A DNA stretch of 42,878 nucleotides from Bacillota bacterium. Its GTDB lineage: Bacteria; Bacillota; Bacilli; ZCTH02-B2. Below are positions 1 to 8,173 of this stretch, piece after piece. The notes under the pieces are model-generated. The model was not told the origin of the DNA and made no database searches. It was given only the letters and a program-made list of their open reading frames with translations. The translations under genes were made by a program, and so were the position numbers. How positions within the stretch are numbered: position 1 is the stretch's first letter; the number at the start of each line of letters is the position of its first letter. The stretch lies in contig PKQY01000013.1 of the NCBI GenBank assembly GCA_017577895.1, positions 1 to 42,878 on the forward strand. Reading direction: 5' to 3'.

Positions 1-180
1 GCGCAAAGCAAGGCCAGTATCCAAACCATCAAACGACGGGCCGATGTCGTCGTCCCCGGACACGACCGCATCTTGGAAATCGACCGGACACAAGATGCGG
101 TGCACATCAAGCCGTTGACGGAAATCGTCATCGAAATCGCGGTTCCCGGGCAACAGCAAGTGTTTACGTTAAAGGTATAA
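1..180 (+). CDS. Metallo-beta-lactamase-fold hydrolase, C-terminal fragment
   Basis: An open frame enters from the left edge and ends at TAA (178-180), giving the last 59 residues of a protein. The stretch ADVVVPGHD is the late strand-loop of metallo-beta-lactamase-fold enzymes, where the His-Asp pair follows the last metal ligand region. The lactonase-like (AttM/AiiA-type) branch often has this VPGHD form. The next gene starts 19 bases on, so the two are probably co-transcribed. The active-site HxHxDH motif lies outside the window, so substrate class (lactone, thioester, glyoxalase II type) cannot be decided. Confidence 0.6.
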   Translation, partial: AQSKASIQTIKRRADVVVPGHDRILEIDRTQDAVHIKPLTEIVIEIAVPGQQQVFTLKV

Positions 181-199
181 CGACAAGGCGGTGAGGAGA

Positions 200-1072
200 A
201 TGAACTACCTAAAGGGTGCGATTGACATCCACGTGCATTCCAGTCCCAGCATTTTTCCCCGGTCCGTCGACGACCTGGAGCTGGCGCGATTGGCGCAACA
301 AGCGGGCATGCGGGCCATTGTGCTCAAGGCCCATGAAGAATCGACGGTCTCCCGCGCCTTCCTGGTGAACAAAGTGGTGACGGGGATCGATGTGTACGGA
401 TCGCTGGTCCTGAATGAATACGTCGGCGGTTTAAATCCCTATGCCGTCGATTTGGCTGTCCAACAAGGGGCCAAGATCATCTGGATGCCGACGGGGTCGG
501 CCAAACATCACCTCGCTTTTTACGGCGGAAAGAGCGACTACGACGAACAAAAATCGCGGGTGCGGCTGCTGCCGCAAAAAGGCATCACGATTCTAGACGA
601 CGAAGGCCGGCTGCTTCCCGTCGTGTACGACATCATCGATTTGATCAAAGGCAGTGGTGCCGCCCTGGCAACGGGGCACCTCTCTCCGCAAGAGTCCCGC
701 ATCCTCGTGAAAACGGCCCTGGCACGAGGGGTGGAAAAAGTGCTGGTCGCCCATCCGGATTTGAAAATCAACAAGATGGATCTGGCATTGCAATGCGAGC
801 TGGCCAACATGGGCGCCTATGTCGAAAAGTCCATGCTCACGTTGATGCCCCTTTGGAAATCCATCGAACCAGAGGAGTTGGTGCAAGGCATCCGCCGCAT
901 CGGGGTAAAACGGTGCATTTTGCAGACCGATTTGGGACAGGCCAATCACCCGGTGCCCACTGAAGGGTTTAACCAGTTTATCCACATCTTGCTGGAACAT
1001 GGCATGACGGAAAACGAAATTGAACAAATGGCTTGCAAAAACCCGGCTGAATTCATCGGATTGCCGACCTAA
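200..1072 (+). CDS. DUF6282 family protein, metal-dependent hydrolase-like
   Basis: The 290-residue protein matches my memory of DUF6282 and has no assigned reaction. It begins with an amidohydrolase/PHP-type metal motif, D9-I-H11-V-H13. Later it has AHEES, ATGHLS, VAHPD and LQTDLGQANHP segments, which could supply the remaining His/Asp ligands of a TIM-barrel metal site. An upstream GTG at 191 is in frame, but AAGGCGGTGA (185-194) reads as the Shine-Dalgarno element and places the start at ATG 200. The gene sits between a metallo-beta-lactamase-fold gene and an MFS transporter. That suggests a hydrolytic step in catabolism of an imported compound, which is inference only. Confidence 0.7.
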   Translation: MNYLKGAIDIHVHSSPSIFPRSVDDLELARLAQQAGMRAIVLKAHEESTVSRAFLVNKVVTGIDVYGSLVLNEYVGGLNPYAVDLAVQQGAKIIWMPTGSAKHHLAFYGGKSDYDEQKSRVRLLPQKGITILDDEGRLLPVVYDIIDLIKGSGAALATGHLSPQESRILVKTALARGVEKVLVAHPDLKINKMDLALQCELANMGAYVEKSMLTLMPLWKSIEPEELVQGIRRIGVKRCILQTDLGQANHPVPTEGFNQFIHILLEHGMTENEIEQMACKNPAEFIGLPT

Positions 1073-1094
1073 AAAACGAGGAGGTTGTAAAGCA

Positions 1095-2348
1095 ATGACC
1101 CATACCCAAGCACAGCCTTGGTACAAGGAAATCACCGGGACCCAGTGGCGGGCATTGATTGCGGCCATGGCCGGTTGGGCCCTCGATGCCATGGATGTCA
1201 TGCTCTATTCGATGATCCTCGTGCAAATTATGGCGGAACTGCAGATAAGCCAGACCACTGGCGGCTTTTTGGCGACATTGACTTTGTTAAGCTCGGCCAT
1301 CGGCGGAATCTTGTTCGGGATCATCGCCGACCGTTACGGCCGCACAAAAGCGTTGATGGCGAGCATCCTGGTCTACTCGGTGTTTACGTTTCTCTGCGGC
1401 TTCTCGCAAACGGTGACCCAGTTGGCCGTCTTCCGCCTGTTGCTCGGGCTCGGGATGGGCGGCGAGTGGGTTTCCGGCGCGGCCCTGATCACCGAAACGT
1501 GGGACGCCAAACACCGCGGCAAAGCCATGGGGCTTGTACAGAGCGCCTGGGCCATCGGCTATGCGCTGGCGGCCATCGTCGCCGGCGTCATCTCGCCGCT
1601 GTGGGGCTGGCGCGGCGTCTTTTTCTTCGGCATTGCCCCGGCATTGATCATCTTCTGGATTCGCAAAGGGACGAAAGAGCCGGAGATCTGGGCCAAACGC
1701 CATCAAGAGGGCATCGAGAAGCACGAGCGGCGAAGAGCCCGGTTGCTCGAACTGTTTTCCGGAAAAGTGTTCCGCTGGACCTTGCTGGGGTCGGTGTTGA
1801 GCGTGCTGGCCCAGTTTGGGTACTGGGGACTCTTTACTTGGATTCCTTCCTATCTCGGTTCGCCGGTCGAACAAGGCGGAGCAGGGCTTGACATTTTCCG
1901 GTCGACGACGTGGATCGTCATCATGCAAACCGGGGCTTGGTTGGGCTACGTCTCCTTCGGTTTCCTGGCTGACAAGTTCGGGCGTAAGAAGACGTTTATC
2001 CTGTTTTTTGCCCTGGCGGCCCTTCTGGTGCCCATCTACGGCATGACCCGAGATGCCACTCAACTGTTGATTCTCGGACCGTTTGTCGCCTTCTTCGGCT
2101 CGGGTTATTTCAGCGGTTTTGGGGCGGTTCTGGCCGAATTGTTTCCGACCGACATCCGCGCCACCGGTCAAGGCTTCTGTTACAATTTCGGGCGCGGCGT
2201 GGCGGCGACGGCGCCTACGGTCGTCGGGTTCCTGGCAACCAGCATGGGGCTGGGTGCCGCCTTCGGTTTTCTGGCCATCGCCTTTGCCCTGGCAGCCATT
2301 CTCGTCTGGCTTTTCCTGCCGGAGACGCTGGGCAAACAATTGGTCTAA
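1095..2348 (+). CDS. MFS transporter, sugar/organic-acid type
   Basis: This 417-residue polytopic membrane protein of about 12 helices has the major facilitator signatures. The loop 2-3 motif is GIIADRYGRTKA, repeated after the central loop as GFLADKFGRKK, and RLLLGLGMGGEW follows in helix 4. The early WALDAMDVMLYS segment resembles aromatic-acid/lactate-type proton symporters, so the cargo is probably a small carboxylate carried with protons across the cytoplasmic membrane. Translation starts at ATG 1095 behind GAGGAGGTTG, 22 bases after the DUF6282 stop, so the two form one operon. A strong terminator follows the stop directly. The substrate is not readable from sequence. Confidence 0.85.
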   Translation: MTHTQAQPWYKEITGTQWRALIAAMAGWALDAMDVMLYSMILVQIMAELQISQTTGGFLATLTLLSSAIGGILFGIIADRYGRTKALMASILVYSVFTFLCGFSQTVTQLAVFRLLLGLGMGGEWVSGAALITETWDAKHRGKAMGLVQSAWAIGYALAAIVAGVISPLWGWRGVFFFGIAPALIIFWIRKGTKEPEIWAKRHQEGIEKHERRRARLLELFSGKVFRWTLLGSVLSVLAQFGYWGLFTWIPSYLGSPVEQGGAGLDIFRSTTWIVIMQTGAWLGYVSFGFLADKFGRKKTFILFFALAALLVPIYGMTRDATQLLILGPFVAFFGSGYFSGFGAVLAELFPTDIRATGQGFCYNFGRGVAATAPTVVGFLATSMGLGAAFGFLAIAFALAAILVWLFLPETLGKQLV

Positions 2349-2351
2349 AAC

Positions 2352-2390
2352 AAAAGCCCATTTGGGGGCACGAACCTCAAATGGGCTTTT
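2352..2390 (+). terminator. Rho-independent terminator after the MFS gene
   Basis: A perfect 13-bp inverted repeat (2352-2364 with 2378-2390) extends inward by a G:U and two G:C pairs. The right arm ends in TTTT. It starts 3 bases after the transporter stop and separates the DUF6282-MFS unit from the GntR-glcDF unit. Confidence 0.9.
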
Positions 2391-2433
2391 CTTGTCTGAA
2401 CCGACAGTGATGCGGTTACATGGACGGAAAAAT

Positions 2434-2444
2434 TTGTATTACAC
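2434..2444. promoter_or_regulatory. Candidate distal operator for the GntR/FadR-type regulator
   Basis: TTGTATTACAC is a near-palindrome of the TNGT-NNN-ACNA form typical of FCD-domain GntR operators. It repeats, in inverted sense, the site at 2507-2517. The centres are 73 bp apart, close to seven helical turns, which would allow looping. The functional role is inferred. Confidence 0.5.
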
Positions 2445-2476
2445 TTTTGGCTTATACGGACATATTTGCCGTTGAA

Positions 2477-2506
2477 TTGACGTGGTGAAGGGGAATCCGT
2501 TAGAAT
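2477..2506 (+). promoter_or_regulatory. Candidate sigma-A promoter of the gntR-glcDF operon
   Basis: TTGACG (2477-2482), an 18-base spacer and TAGAAT (2501-2506) lie 37 bases before the regulator start. The candidate operator follows the -10 box directly, as expected for autorepression. Confidence 0.6.
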
Positions 2507-2517
2507 TTGTAATACAA
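2507..2517. promoter_or_regulatory. Candidate proximal operator overlapping the transcription start
   Basis: TTGTAATACAA is an 11-bp palindrome (arms TTGT/ACAA) placed directly after the -10 hexamer. Binding here would block promoter clearance. It fits the FadR/LldR-like operator pattern and pairs with the copy at 2434-2444. Confidence 0.55.
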
Positions 2518-2542
2518 GTATGGGCTTGACGGAGTGGTGGGG

Positions 2543-3235
2543 ATGAGCCGTGAGAAATTGTCGCAAAAAATTTCCCGAGAACTGTTGAAAATGATCGAAA
2601 CTGGTAAATACCCCCCCGGCTCCAAACTGCCGACCGAAATGGAATTGGCAGCCCAATTTGGCGTGAGCCGGATTCCCATCCGCGAGGCGTTGAGCGTGTT
2701 GCGCGCCGCCGGAGTCATTACTTCGCGGCAAGGCGGCGGCAGTTATGTGGAGGAGCGAATCGGCTTCAACATCCTGCACAACTTGCGCATCGCCGACGAC
2801 GATATGAAGTGGATCACCCACTTGTTTGAGGTCCGGAAAATTTTCGAGCCCGAGGCGGCGGCCATCGCCGCGGAGCGCCGGTTACCGGAACATTTGGAAC
2901 GGATGCGCAAAGCGTTGGATTGGCTGGCAGAAGAATTCAAGGAAGACGACAAGATCGGAATGGAGGCCGATTTGGAATTTCACCGCGCCATGGTGTTGGC
3001 GACGCAAAACCCGGTCTTGATCCAGATTTTAGAAAGCTTAACCCCCCTTTATGAGCGTATCATGCGCATCACCCTGTCCCCCAACGTGGCGGTAAAAAAC
3101 AAGCGACAGTCGGTCTATCAGGAACATCTCAATATTTACTTGGCAATTGAGCATGAAGAACCGGAACTGGCCAGAATTCACTGTGCCATCCACTTGCGAA
3201 ATGCCGAGAAAAAAATCAGCTTGTACGGCGAATAA
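2543..3235 (+). CDS. FadR-family GntR transcriptional regulator (FCD domain)
   Basis: The 230-residue protein has an N-terminal winged helix (residues about 5-70), including PGSKLPTEMELAAQFGVSR and the recognition segment IPIREALSVL. An all-helical FCD ligand-binding domain follows. Its likely metal/ligand residues are in EADLEFHRAM, QEHLNIY and HCAIHLRNA, the usual D/H/H/H set that binds carboxylates. It probably represses itself and glcDF and responds to a hydroxyacid such as glycolate or lactate. The start is ATG 2543, behind GGAGTGGTGG. An in-frame GTG pair at 2534 lies inside that ribosome binding site and is less likely. glcD follows 35 bases downstream. Confidence 0.88.
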   Translation: MSREKLSQKISRELLKMIETGKYPPGSKLPTEMELAAQFGVSRIPIREALSVLRAAGVITSRQGGGSYVEERIGFNILHNLRIADDDMKWITHLFEVRKIFEPEAAAIAAERRLPEHLERMRKALDWLAEEFKEDDKIGMEADLEFHRAMVLATQNPVLIQILESLTPLYERIMRITLSPNVAVKNKRQSVYQEHLNIYLAIEHEEPELARIHCAIHLRNAEKKISLYGE

Positions 3236-3270
3236 ACACTTGTTCGGCGAGGAAAGACGGAGGTGAGCAT

Positions 3271-4683
3271 ATGTCCTCCTTGAACGAAAGACAGTTGAAC
3301 GAAATCCGCCACATCGTCAAAACCGGGCGTGTGCTGACCAGCGAAAGCGATCGCTTCAGTTATTCGTATGACGCTTCCTTTGGCACTTATCTGCCCGATG
3401 TCGTCATCCAGACGAAGGACGTGCAAGAACTGGCCGCCTTGGTGAAATTGGCCAACCGTGAACGCATCCCTGTCTATCCCCGGGGACATGCAACCAGTTT
3501 AAGCGGCGGCCCGTTGCCGGTAAAAGGCGGGATGGTCATCGACCTTTCCGTCATGAACGATGTGCTGGAAATCGACGCAGAAGATCTGGTGGCCATCGTC
3601 TCTCCGGGGGTATTGACGGCCGATATCCACAAAGCGGCGGAAGCCGTGGGGCTCATGTATCCGCCGGACCCGAGCAGCTCCCACGTGTCGACCATCGGCG
3701 GCAACCTCGCCGAAAACTCCGGCGGACCGCGGGGCTTAAAGTACGGCACGACGAAAGACTATGTACTGGGCTTGGAAGTCATTACGCCGCAAGGCGACAT
3801 CATTCGCACCGGCGGCCGGACGGTGAAAAACGTGACCGGCTACGATTTGACCAAGCTCATCGTCGGCTCGGAAGGAACGCTGGGCATCATCACCAAAGCC
3901 ATTTTGCGGCTCATCCCAAAGCCGCCGGCTTCGGAGACGGTGATGGCCATTTTCGACAGCCTTGTTGACGCAGGGCGAGCCATCTCCGAGATTTTAACTT
4001 CGGGCATTTTGCCGGCCAAAATGGAGTTGATGGACCAGGCGTCGATGGTGGCCGTGGAAAACTATCAGCCCTCCGGCCTGCCGAAAGATGCCGAAGCCTT
4101 AATCTTGATTGAGCTGGACGGTCACCCGGCCGCCGTTCGCGATGAAGCGGAACAAGTTTTCCGCGTCTGTCGCGCCGTTGGCGCCCGCGAGGTGCGCATT
4201 CCCCAGACCAAGGAAGAAAAAGAACAGATGTGGAAGGCGCGGAAACTGGTGTCGCCGGCCATTGTGCAAAAAAAACCGACGAAAATTTCCGAGGACGCCA
4301 CGGTCCCCCGCAGCAAAATCCCGGACATGTGCCGCCGCTTGCAGGAAATCAAGAAAAAATACGACATCGACCTCGTCGTCTTCGGGCACATCGGCGACGG
4401 CAATTTGCATCCGAACATCATTGCCGACAAATCGGACAAGGACGAAATGCGGCGCGTGGAACAAGCGATTGCGGAAATCTTTGAAGCGGCGGTGGAACTG
4501 GGAGGAACATTGTCGGGCGAACACGGCATCGGCATCATGAAAGCGCCGTTTATGGAAATGGAATTGGGACCGATTGGTTTGGACATGATGAAACGGATCA
4601 AGCAAGCCTGGGATCCGAACAACATCATGAACCCAGGGAAAATCTTCCCGGAACCGGGGCAAAAGTTGGTGTTGAGCGAATGA
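3271..4683 (+). CDS. glcD: FAD-linked 2-hydroxyacid oxidase subunit GlcD
   Basis: The 470-residue flavoprotein belongs to the VAO/GlcD class, which oxidises glycolate, lactate or a similar 2-hydroxyacid and passes electrons to the iron-sulfur subunit. The FAD-binding PCMH domain fills the first half, with PRGHATSLSGG, SSHVSTIGGNLAENSGG and GGRTVKNVTGYDL. The C-terminal cap has GHIGDGNLHPN and SGEHGIGIMK, which carry the substrate/metal histidines. Length is normal. GGAGGTGAG lies directly before ATG 3271. glcF overlaps by four bases (ATGA), so the subunits are translationally coupled. A GlcE subunit is absent, as in many Bacilli. The true substrate is unproven. Confidence 0.9.
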   Translation: MSSLNERQLNEIRHIVKTGRVLTSESDRFSYSYDASFGTYLPDVVIQTKDVQELAALVKLANRERIPVYPRGHATSLSGGPLPVKGGMVIDLSVMNDVLEIDAEDLVAIVSPGVLTADIHKAAEAVGLMYPPDPSSSHVSTIGGNLAENSGGPRGLKYGTTKDYVLGLEVITPQGDIIRTGGRTVKNVTGYDLTKLIVGSEGTLGIITKAILRLIPKPPASETVMAIFDSLVDAGRAISEILTSGILPAKMELMDQASMVAVENYQPSGLPKDAEALILIELDGHPAAVRDEAEQVFRVCRAVGAREVRIPQTKEEKEQMWKARKLVSPAIVQKKPTKISEDATVPRSKIPDMCRRLQEIKKKYDIDLVVFGHIGDGNLHPNIIADKSDKDEMRRVEQAIAEIFEAAVELGGTLSGEHGIGIMKAPFMEMELGPIGLDMMKRIKQAWDPNNIMNPGKIFPEPGQKLVLSE

Positions 4684-6035
4684 AGAAACCGACATCTTTG
4701 CGTGAAGAATTGAATTACGACAAGACGAACCGGTGCGTGCAGTGCGGGTACTGTCTCCCCTCCTGCCCCACGTATTTGACCATGGGCAACGAAACCCACT
4801 CGCCCCGCGGCCGCATCAATCTGGTAAAAATGGCGGCGGAAGGCAAGCTCCAAGACCTGTCCGACTTGGCAGAGCCGTTGGATTTGTGCCTCGGCTGCCG
4901 GGCTTGCGAAGAAGCCTGTCCGACCGGCGTGGAATACGGGGCCATTCTGGAGTCGGCACGGGCGGCTCTGGCGCGGCGGAAGCAAGTTCCGCCGTTGGAA
5001 AAAACCATGCGCGACGTCTTGTTCAAAAAAGTGTTCCCCAGCCGGAAAGCCATGAACGCCATCGGCCATGCCTTGTGGCTGTATGAAAAAAGCGGCGCCC
5101 AGCAGTTGGCCCGAAAAAGCGGATTGTTGAAAAAACTGCCGGCTCACCTCGGAGAATTTGAAAAGATCCTCCCCCCTGCCGTATCGCCGGCGGCCCGTGC
5201 CCGGATGCCGCGATTTACGCCAGCCAAAGGGGAAAAAAAATATACGGTGGCTTTCTTTGTCGGCTGTGTCATGGATGCCCTGTTCCACCGCATCAACCGG
5301 CTGTCCATTCAGCTTCTCGCCGAAGCGGGTTGCGATGTCATCGTCGTCGAAAACCAGACCTGCTGCGGCGCTCTCCATGCCCACGCCGGCGAGGTGGACG
5401 ACGCGAAAAACTTGGCCCGGCGCAACATTGCGGCCTTCGAGCAACATGATGTCGACTTTATCGTCAACAATGCCGGGGGTTGCGGGGCCATGCTGGTCGA
5501 ATACGGCCTCTTGCTGAAAGACGAACCGGAATGGCAGGAGAGGGCCAAAACCTTCGCCAAAAAAACGCGCGACATTTCGCAGGTGCTCGTGTTGTGCGGC
5601 GGCGTCAAAGGTCTGGAGGGGCCGTACGAACGGGTGACCTATCAGCCCTCCTGCCACATGAGCTATGTCCAGAAAGTCACCCGTGAACCGGTCCAATTGA
5701 TCAAAAGCTTGCCGAACGTGGAATTGGTTGAAATGGAAGAAGCCCATCTGTGCTGCGGCTCGGCCGGAATCTACAACTTGGCCCATTACGATGCTTCGAT
5801 GGCCATTTTGGATCGCAAAATGAAGCACGTCAAAGCCACCGGCGCGACGACCATTCTCACCACCAATCCGGGCTGCCTGCTGCAAATGAAGCTGGGCATC
5901 GAACGGGAAGGGCTGGGCGACCGCCTGCGTGCCGTGCACTTGATAGAATACTTGGCCGAACGGGCGGGGTTCGCGGCGGAAAACGAATCTCCGGCGGTGA
6001 CGCACTCATCCTCGGCGACGACGCGGACCCGTTAA
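4680..6035 (+). CDS. glcF: (Fe-S)-binding 2-hydroxyacid oxidase subunit GlcF
   Basis: The 451-residue partner of GlcD accepts its electrons and passes them to the membrane quinone pool. Two 4Fe-4S motifs sit near the N terminus: CVQCGYCLPSCP (about 20-31) and CLGCRACEEACP (about 64-75). Two CCG-type cysteine domains follow, with CCGALHAHAGE and later SCHMSYVQ...CCGSAGIYN. The start ATG overlaps the glcD stop. The last ~20 residues, after the final conserved region, are Ala/Ser/Thr-rich. The stop TAA (6033-6035) overlaps the stop of pdp on the other strand, so no terminator lies between the convergent operons. Confidence 0.9.
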   Translation: MKKPTSLREELNYDKTNRCVQCGYCLPSCPTYLTMGNETHSPRGRINLVKMAAEGKLQDLSDLAEPLDLCLGCRACEEACPTGVEYGAILESARAALARRKQVPPLEKTMRDVLFKKVFPSRKAMNAIGHALWLYEKSGAQQLARKSGLLKKLPAHLGEFEKILPPAVSPAARARMPRFTPAKGEKKYTVAFFVGCVMDALFHRINRLSIQLLAEAGCDVIVVENQTCCGALHAHAGEVDDAKNLARRNIAAFEQHDVDFIVNNAGGCGAMLVEYGLLLKDEPEWQERAKTFAKKTRDISQVLVLCGGVKGLEGPYERVTYQPSCHMSYVQKVTREPVQLIKSLPNVELVEMEEAHLCCGSAGIYNLAHYDASMAILDRKMKHVKATGATTILTTNPGCLLQMKLGIEREGLGDRLRAVHLIEYLAERAGFAAENESPAVTHSSSATTRTR

Positions 6036-7339
6036 TCCCCGGTGACAACGCCATGGATGAGCGGCGGCACCACCGGCGGTGTGGAAGACAGCTCCACCGC
6101 CTGAAGCAAGTGCGCTTCCACTTCCGGCGCCGAAGCCTGCCGGCTGTACACGGTATACAACGGTTCGCCGGCCGTCACGAAATCTCCCAGCCGCCGATGA
6201 ACGTACAACCCGACGCCGGGGTCCACCGGTTCGTCCTTGACTTGGCGCCCGGCTCCCAACAGGCCGGCGGCCACGCCCAATTGCCGGGTGTCATAACGGG
6301 CGACATAGCCCGACGTGGGAGCGGCGACCGTCCATTGGAAGGGGGCAAGCGCGAGCCGAGTCACATCGTCCACGACCACGGCATCGCCGCCTTGCGCCGC
6401 AATCCACTGCTTCATTTTGTTCAGTCCGCGGCCGTCGGCCAACGCTTGTTCCAACATGGCCCGCCCTTCCTCGGCCGTCGCCGCCCGCTCCGCCAACACC
6501 AGCATCTGACTGCCGATGACGAGGCACAGTTCCAACAGCCGGTCATCGCCTTGGCCTTGCAAGGTTAAAATGGCTTCCCGCACCTCCAATGCGCAGCCCA
6601 CCGCCCGTCCCAACGGCTGGTTCATGTCGCTGATGACCGCCACGGTGTCGCGGCCCATTTTTCGGCCGATGCGCACCATCAATTCCGCCAAAGCCGCCGC
6701 CTCTTCCACCGTTTTCATAAACGCTCCGCTGCCGGTTTTGACGTCCAGGATGATCTTTTGCGCCCCGGCGGCAATTTTTTTGCTCATGATGGAGCTGGCG
6801 ATCAACGGCAAGGACGCCACCGTGCCCGTCACGTCCCGCAAGGCGTACAACTTTTTGTCGGCCGGAACGAGCGTTTCCGTCTGCCCGATGACCGCCACAC
6901 CGATCTCGTTTACTTGCCGGATGAAGCGGTCTTTCTCCAACTGGGTGGAAAATCCCGGAATGGATTCCAGCTTGTCGATGGTACCGCCGGTAAATCCGAG
7001 GCTCCGGCCGGACATTTTGGCCACCGGCACGCCGCATGCGGCGACCAAAGGGGCCAACACGAGGGTCGTCGTGTCGCCGACGCCGCCGGTGCTGTGTTTG
7101 TCCACCACAATCCCGCTGATGGCCGACAAATCCACCTGTTGACCGGAGGCGATCATCGCTTCCGTCAAATAGACCGTCTCATCGGCGGTCATGCCGCGAA
7201 AATACACGGCCATCGCCCAGGCGGCCATTTGATAGTCGGGAATCTCTCCCCGTAAAAAGCCGTCAATGAGAAAACGGATTTCTTCCCGGTTCAGCTCATG
7301 GCCGTCCCGTTTTTTCTCGATGACATCCACGGCCCGCAC
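6032..7339 (-). CDS. pdp: Pyrimidine-nucleoside phosphorylase
   Basis: This phosphorolyses thymidine, uridine and deoxyuridine to base plus (deoxy)ribose-1-phosphate. The 435 residues match the family. The signature region VDKHSTGGVGDTTTL (about 79-93), GRSLGFTGGTIDKLES and the phosphate/substrate-binding KKIAAGAQKIILDVKTGSG are all present. The start is GTG 7339, three bases after the upstream phosphorylase stop, with a G-rich ribosome binding site inside that gene. It ends the deoB-pnp-pnp-pdp salvage operon, feeding pentose-1-phosphate to DeoB. Its stop overlaps the glcF stop on the opposite strand. Confidence 0.95.
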   Translation of the reverse strand: MRAVDVIEKKRDGHELNREEIRFLIDGFLRGEIPDYQMAAWAMAVYFRGMTADETVYLTEAMIASGQQVDLSAISGIVVDKHSTGGVGDTTTLVLAPLVAACGVPVAKMSGRSLGFTGGTIDKLESIPGFSTQLEKDRFIRQVNEIGVAVIGQTETLVPADKKLYALRDVTGTVASLPLIASSIMSKKIAAGAQKIILDVKTGSGAFMKTVEEAAALAELMVRIGRKMGRDTVAVISDMNQPLGRAVGCALEVREAILTLQGQGDDRLLELCLVIGSQMLVLAERAATAEEGRAMLEQALADGRGLNKMKQWIAAQGGDAVVVDDVTRLALAPFQWTVAAPTSGYVARYDTRQLGVAAGLLGAGRQVKDEPVDPGVGLYVHRRLGDFVTAGEPLYTVYSRQASAPEVEAHLLQAVELSSTPPVVPPLIHGVVTGD

Positions 7340-7342
7340 CGT

Positions 7343-8173
7343 TCAAACGTCCCCCCATTCTCTAACAAAGGCGCTCAACAGCTGGATAAACATCGGCTTG
7401 ACGCGTTCCGCCATCTGCAAGACCAATTCGTGATTCGGCGGCTCAAACCGGTCGGGGTTGGCCATGTCGGTGATGCACGAAATGCCCAACACTTTCATCC
7501 CGCAATGATTGGCGGCAATCGTCTCTCCCACGGTGGACATGCCGAGGACGTCGGCCCCCATGAATAGGAGGGCCCGCAATTCCGCTTTTGTACAGTAGTT
7601 CGGTCCGGCCACGCCGGCATAGACGCCTTCCTGGAGCGGAATCCCCAGCCGCCGGGCAACTTGCCGAAGCCGTTCCCCCAATTCCCGGTCATACGCACTG
7701 CTGAGGTCGGGAAAACGCGGCCCCAACGCGTCATCGTTGGGACCAATAAGCGGATTGGCGCCGATCACGTTTAAATGTTCGCGGATGAGCATCAACTGAC
7801 CCGGCGAAAAGTTCGGGTTCAATCCCCCGGCGGCATTGGTCAAAATGACCTGCTGCACCCCCAATTGCCGCATCACATATATGGGAAATACCGCTTCGGC
7901 CATCGACCAGCCTTCATAATAATGCAGGCGGCCCCGCATGGCCACCACATCCCGACCTTGCCACCGGCCGAAGACCAATTCGCCTTGGTGTCCCGCCACC
8001 GTCGCCACGGGAAAATGGGGGATGTCCCGATACGGGATGACCGCTTCGGCGTCCATGTGATCGGCCAATTCCCCCAGCCCCGATCCCAACACGAGGCCGA
8101 TGCGGGGCAGACGGCGGATGCGGGAGAAAATCGCGTCGGCCGCCGCTTTCACTTTTTGGCTTCCCACCGCCAT
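7343..8173 (-). CDS. Trimeric-type purine nucleoside phosphorylase, second paralogue with altered base pocket
   Basis: The 276-residue protein belongs to the 6-oxopurine (trimeric) PNP fold. It keeps the phosphate/ribose residues: GSGLG (about 30-34), GH (61-62), RGRLHYYEG, M212 and H248. The base-binding pair differs from its neighbour and from human PNP. The Glu of the GPSYETPAE loop is Cys194 (GPNYCTKAE), and the Asn that contacts N7/O6 is Asp236 (CITDMA). In human PNP an engineered Asn243-to-Asp change admits 6-aminopurines, so this copy may prefer adenosine-type or other nucleosides. Start ATG 8173 overlaps the upstream stop as TAATG. A longer frame upstream has no ribosome binding site and lies within the previous gene. 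Confidence 0.88.
   Translation of the reverse strand: MAVGSQKVKAAADAIFSRIRRLPRIGLVLGSGLGELADHMDAEAVIPYRDIPHFPVATVAGHQGELVFGRWQGRDVVAMRGRLHYYEGWSMAEAVFPIYVMRQLGVQQVILTNAAGGLNPNFSPGQLMLIREHLNVIGANPLIGPNDDALGPRFPDLSSAYDRELGERLRQVARRLGIPLQEGVYAGVAGPNYCTKAELRALLFMGADVLGMSTVGETIAANHCGMKVLGISCITDMANPDRFEPPNHELVLQMAERVKPMFIQLLSAFVREWGDV

Noticed and set aside
4122..6005. Long minus-strand open frame (627 codons) opposite glcD-glcF
   Set aside because: It lies antisense to two clear enzymes, has no recognisable domain, and is rich in His/Phe/Arg/Gln as expected of a mirror frame in GC-rich DNA.
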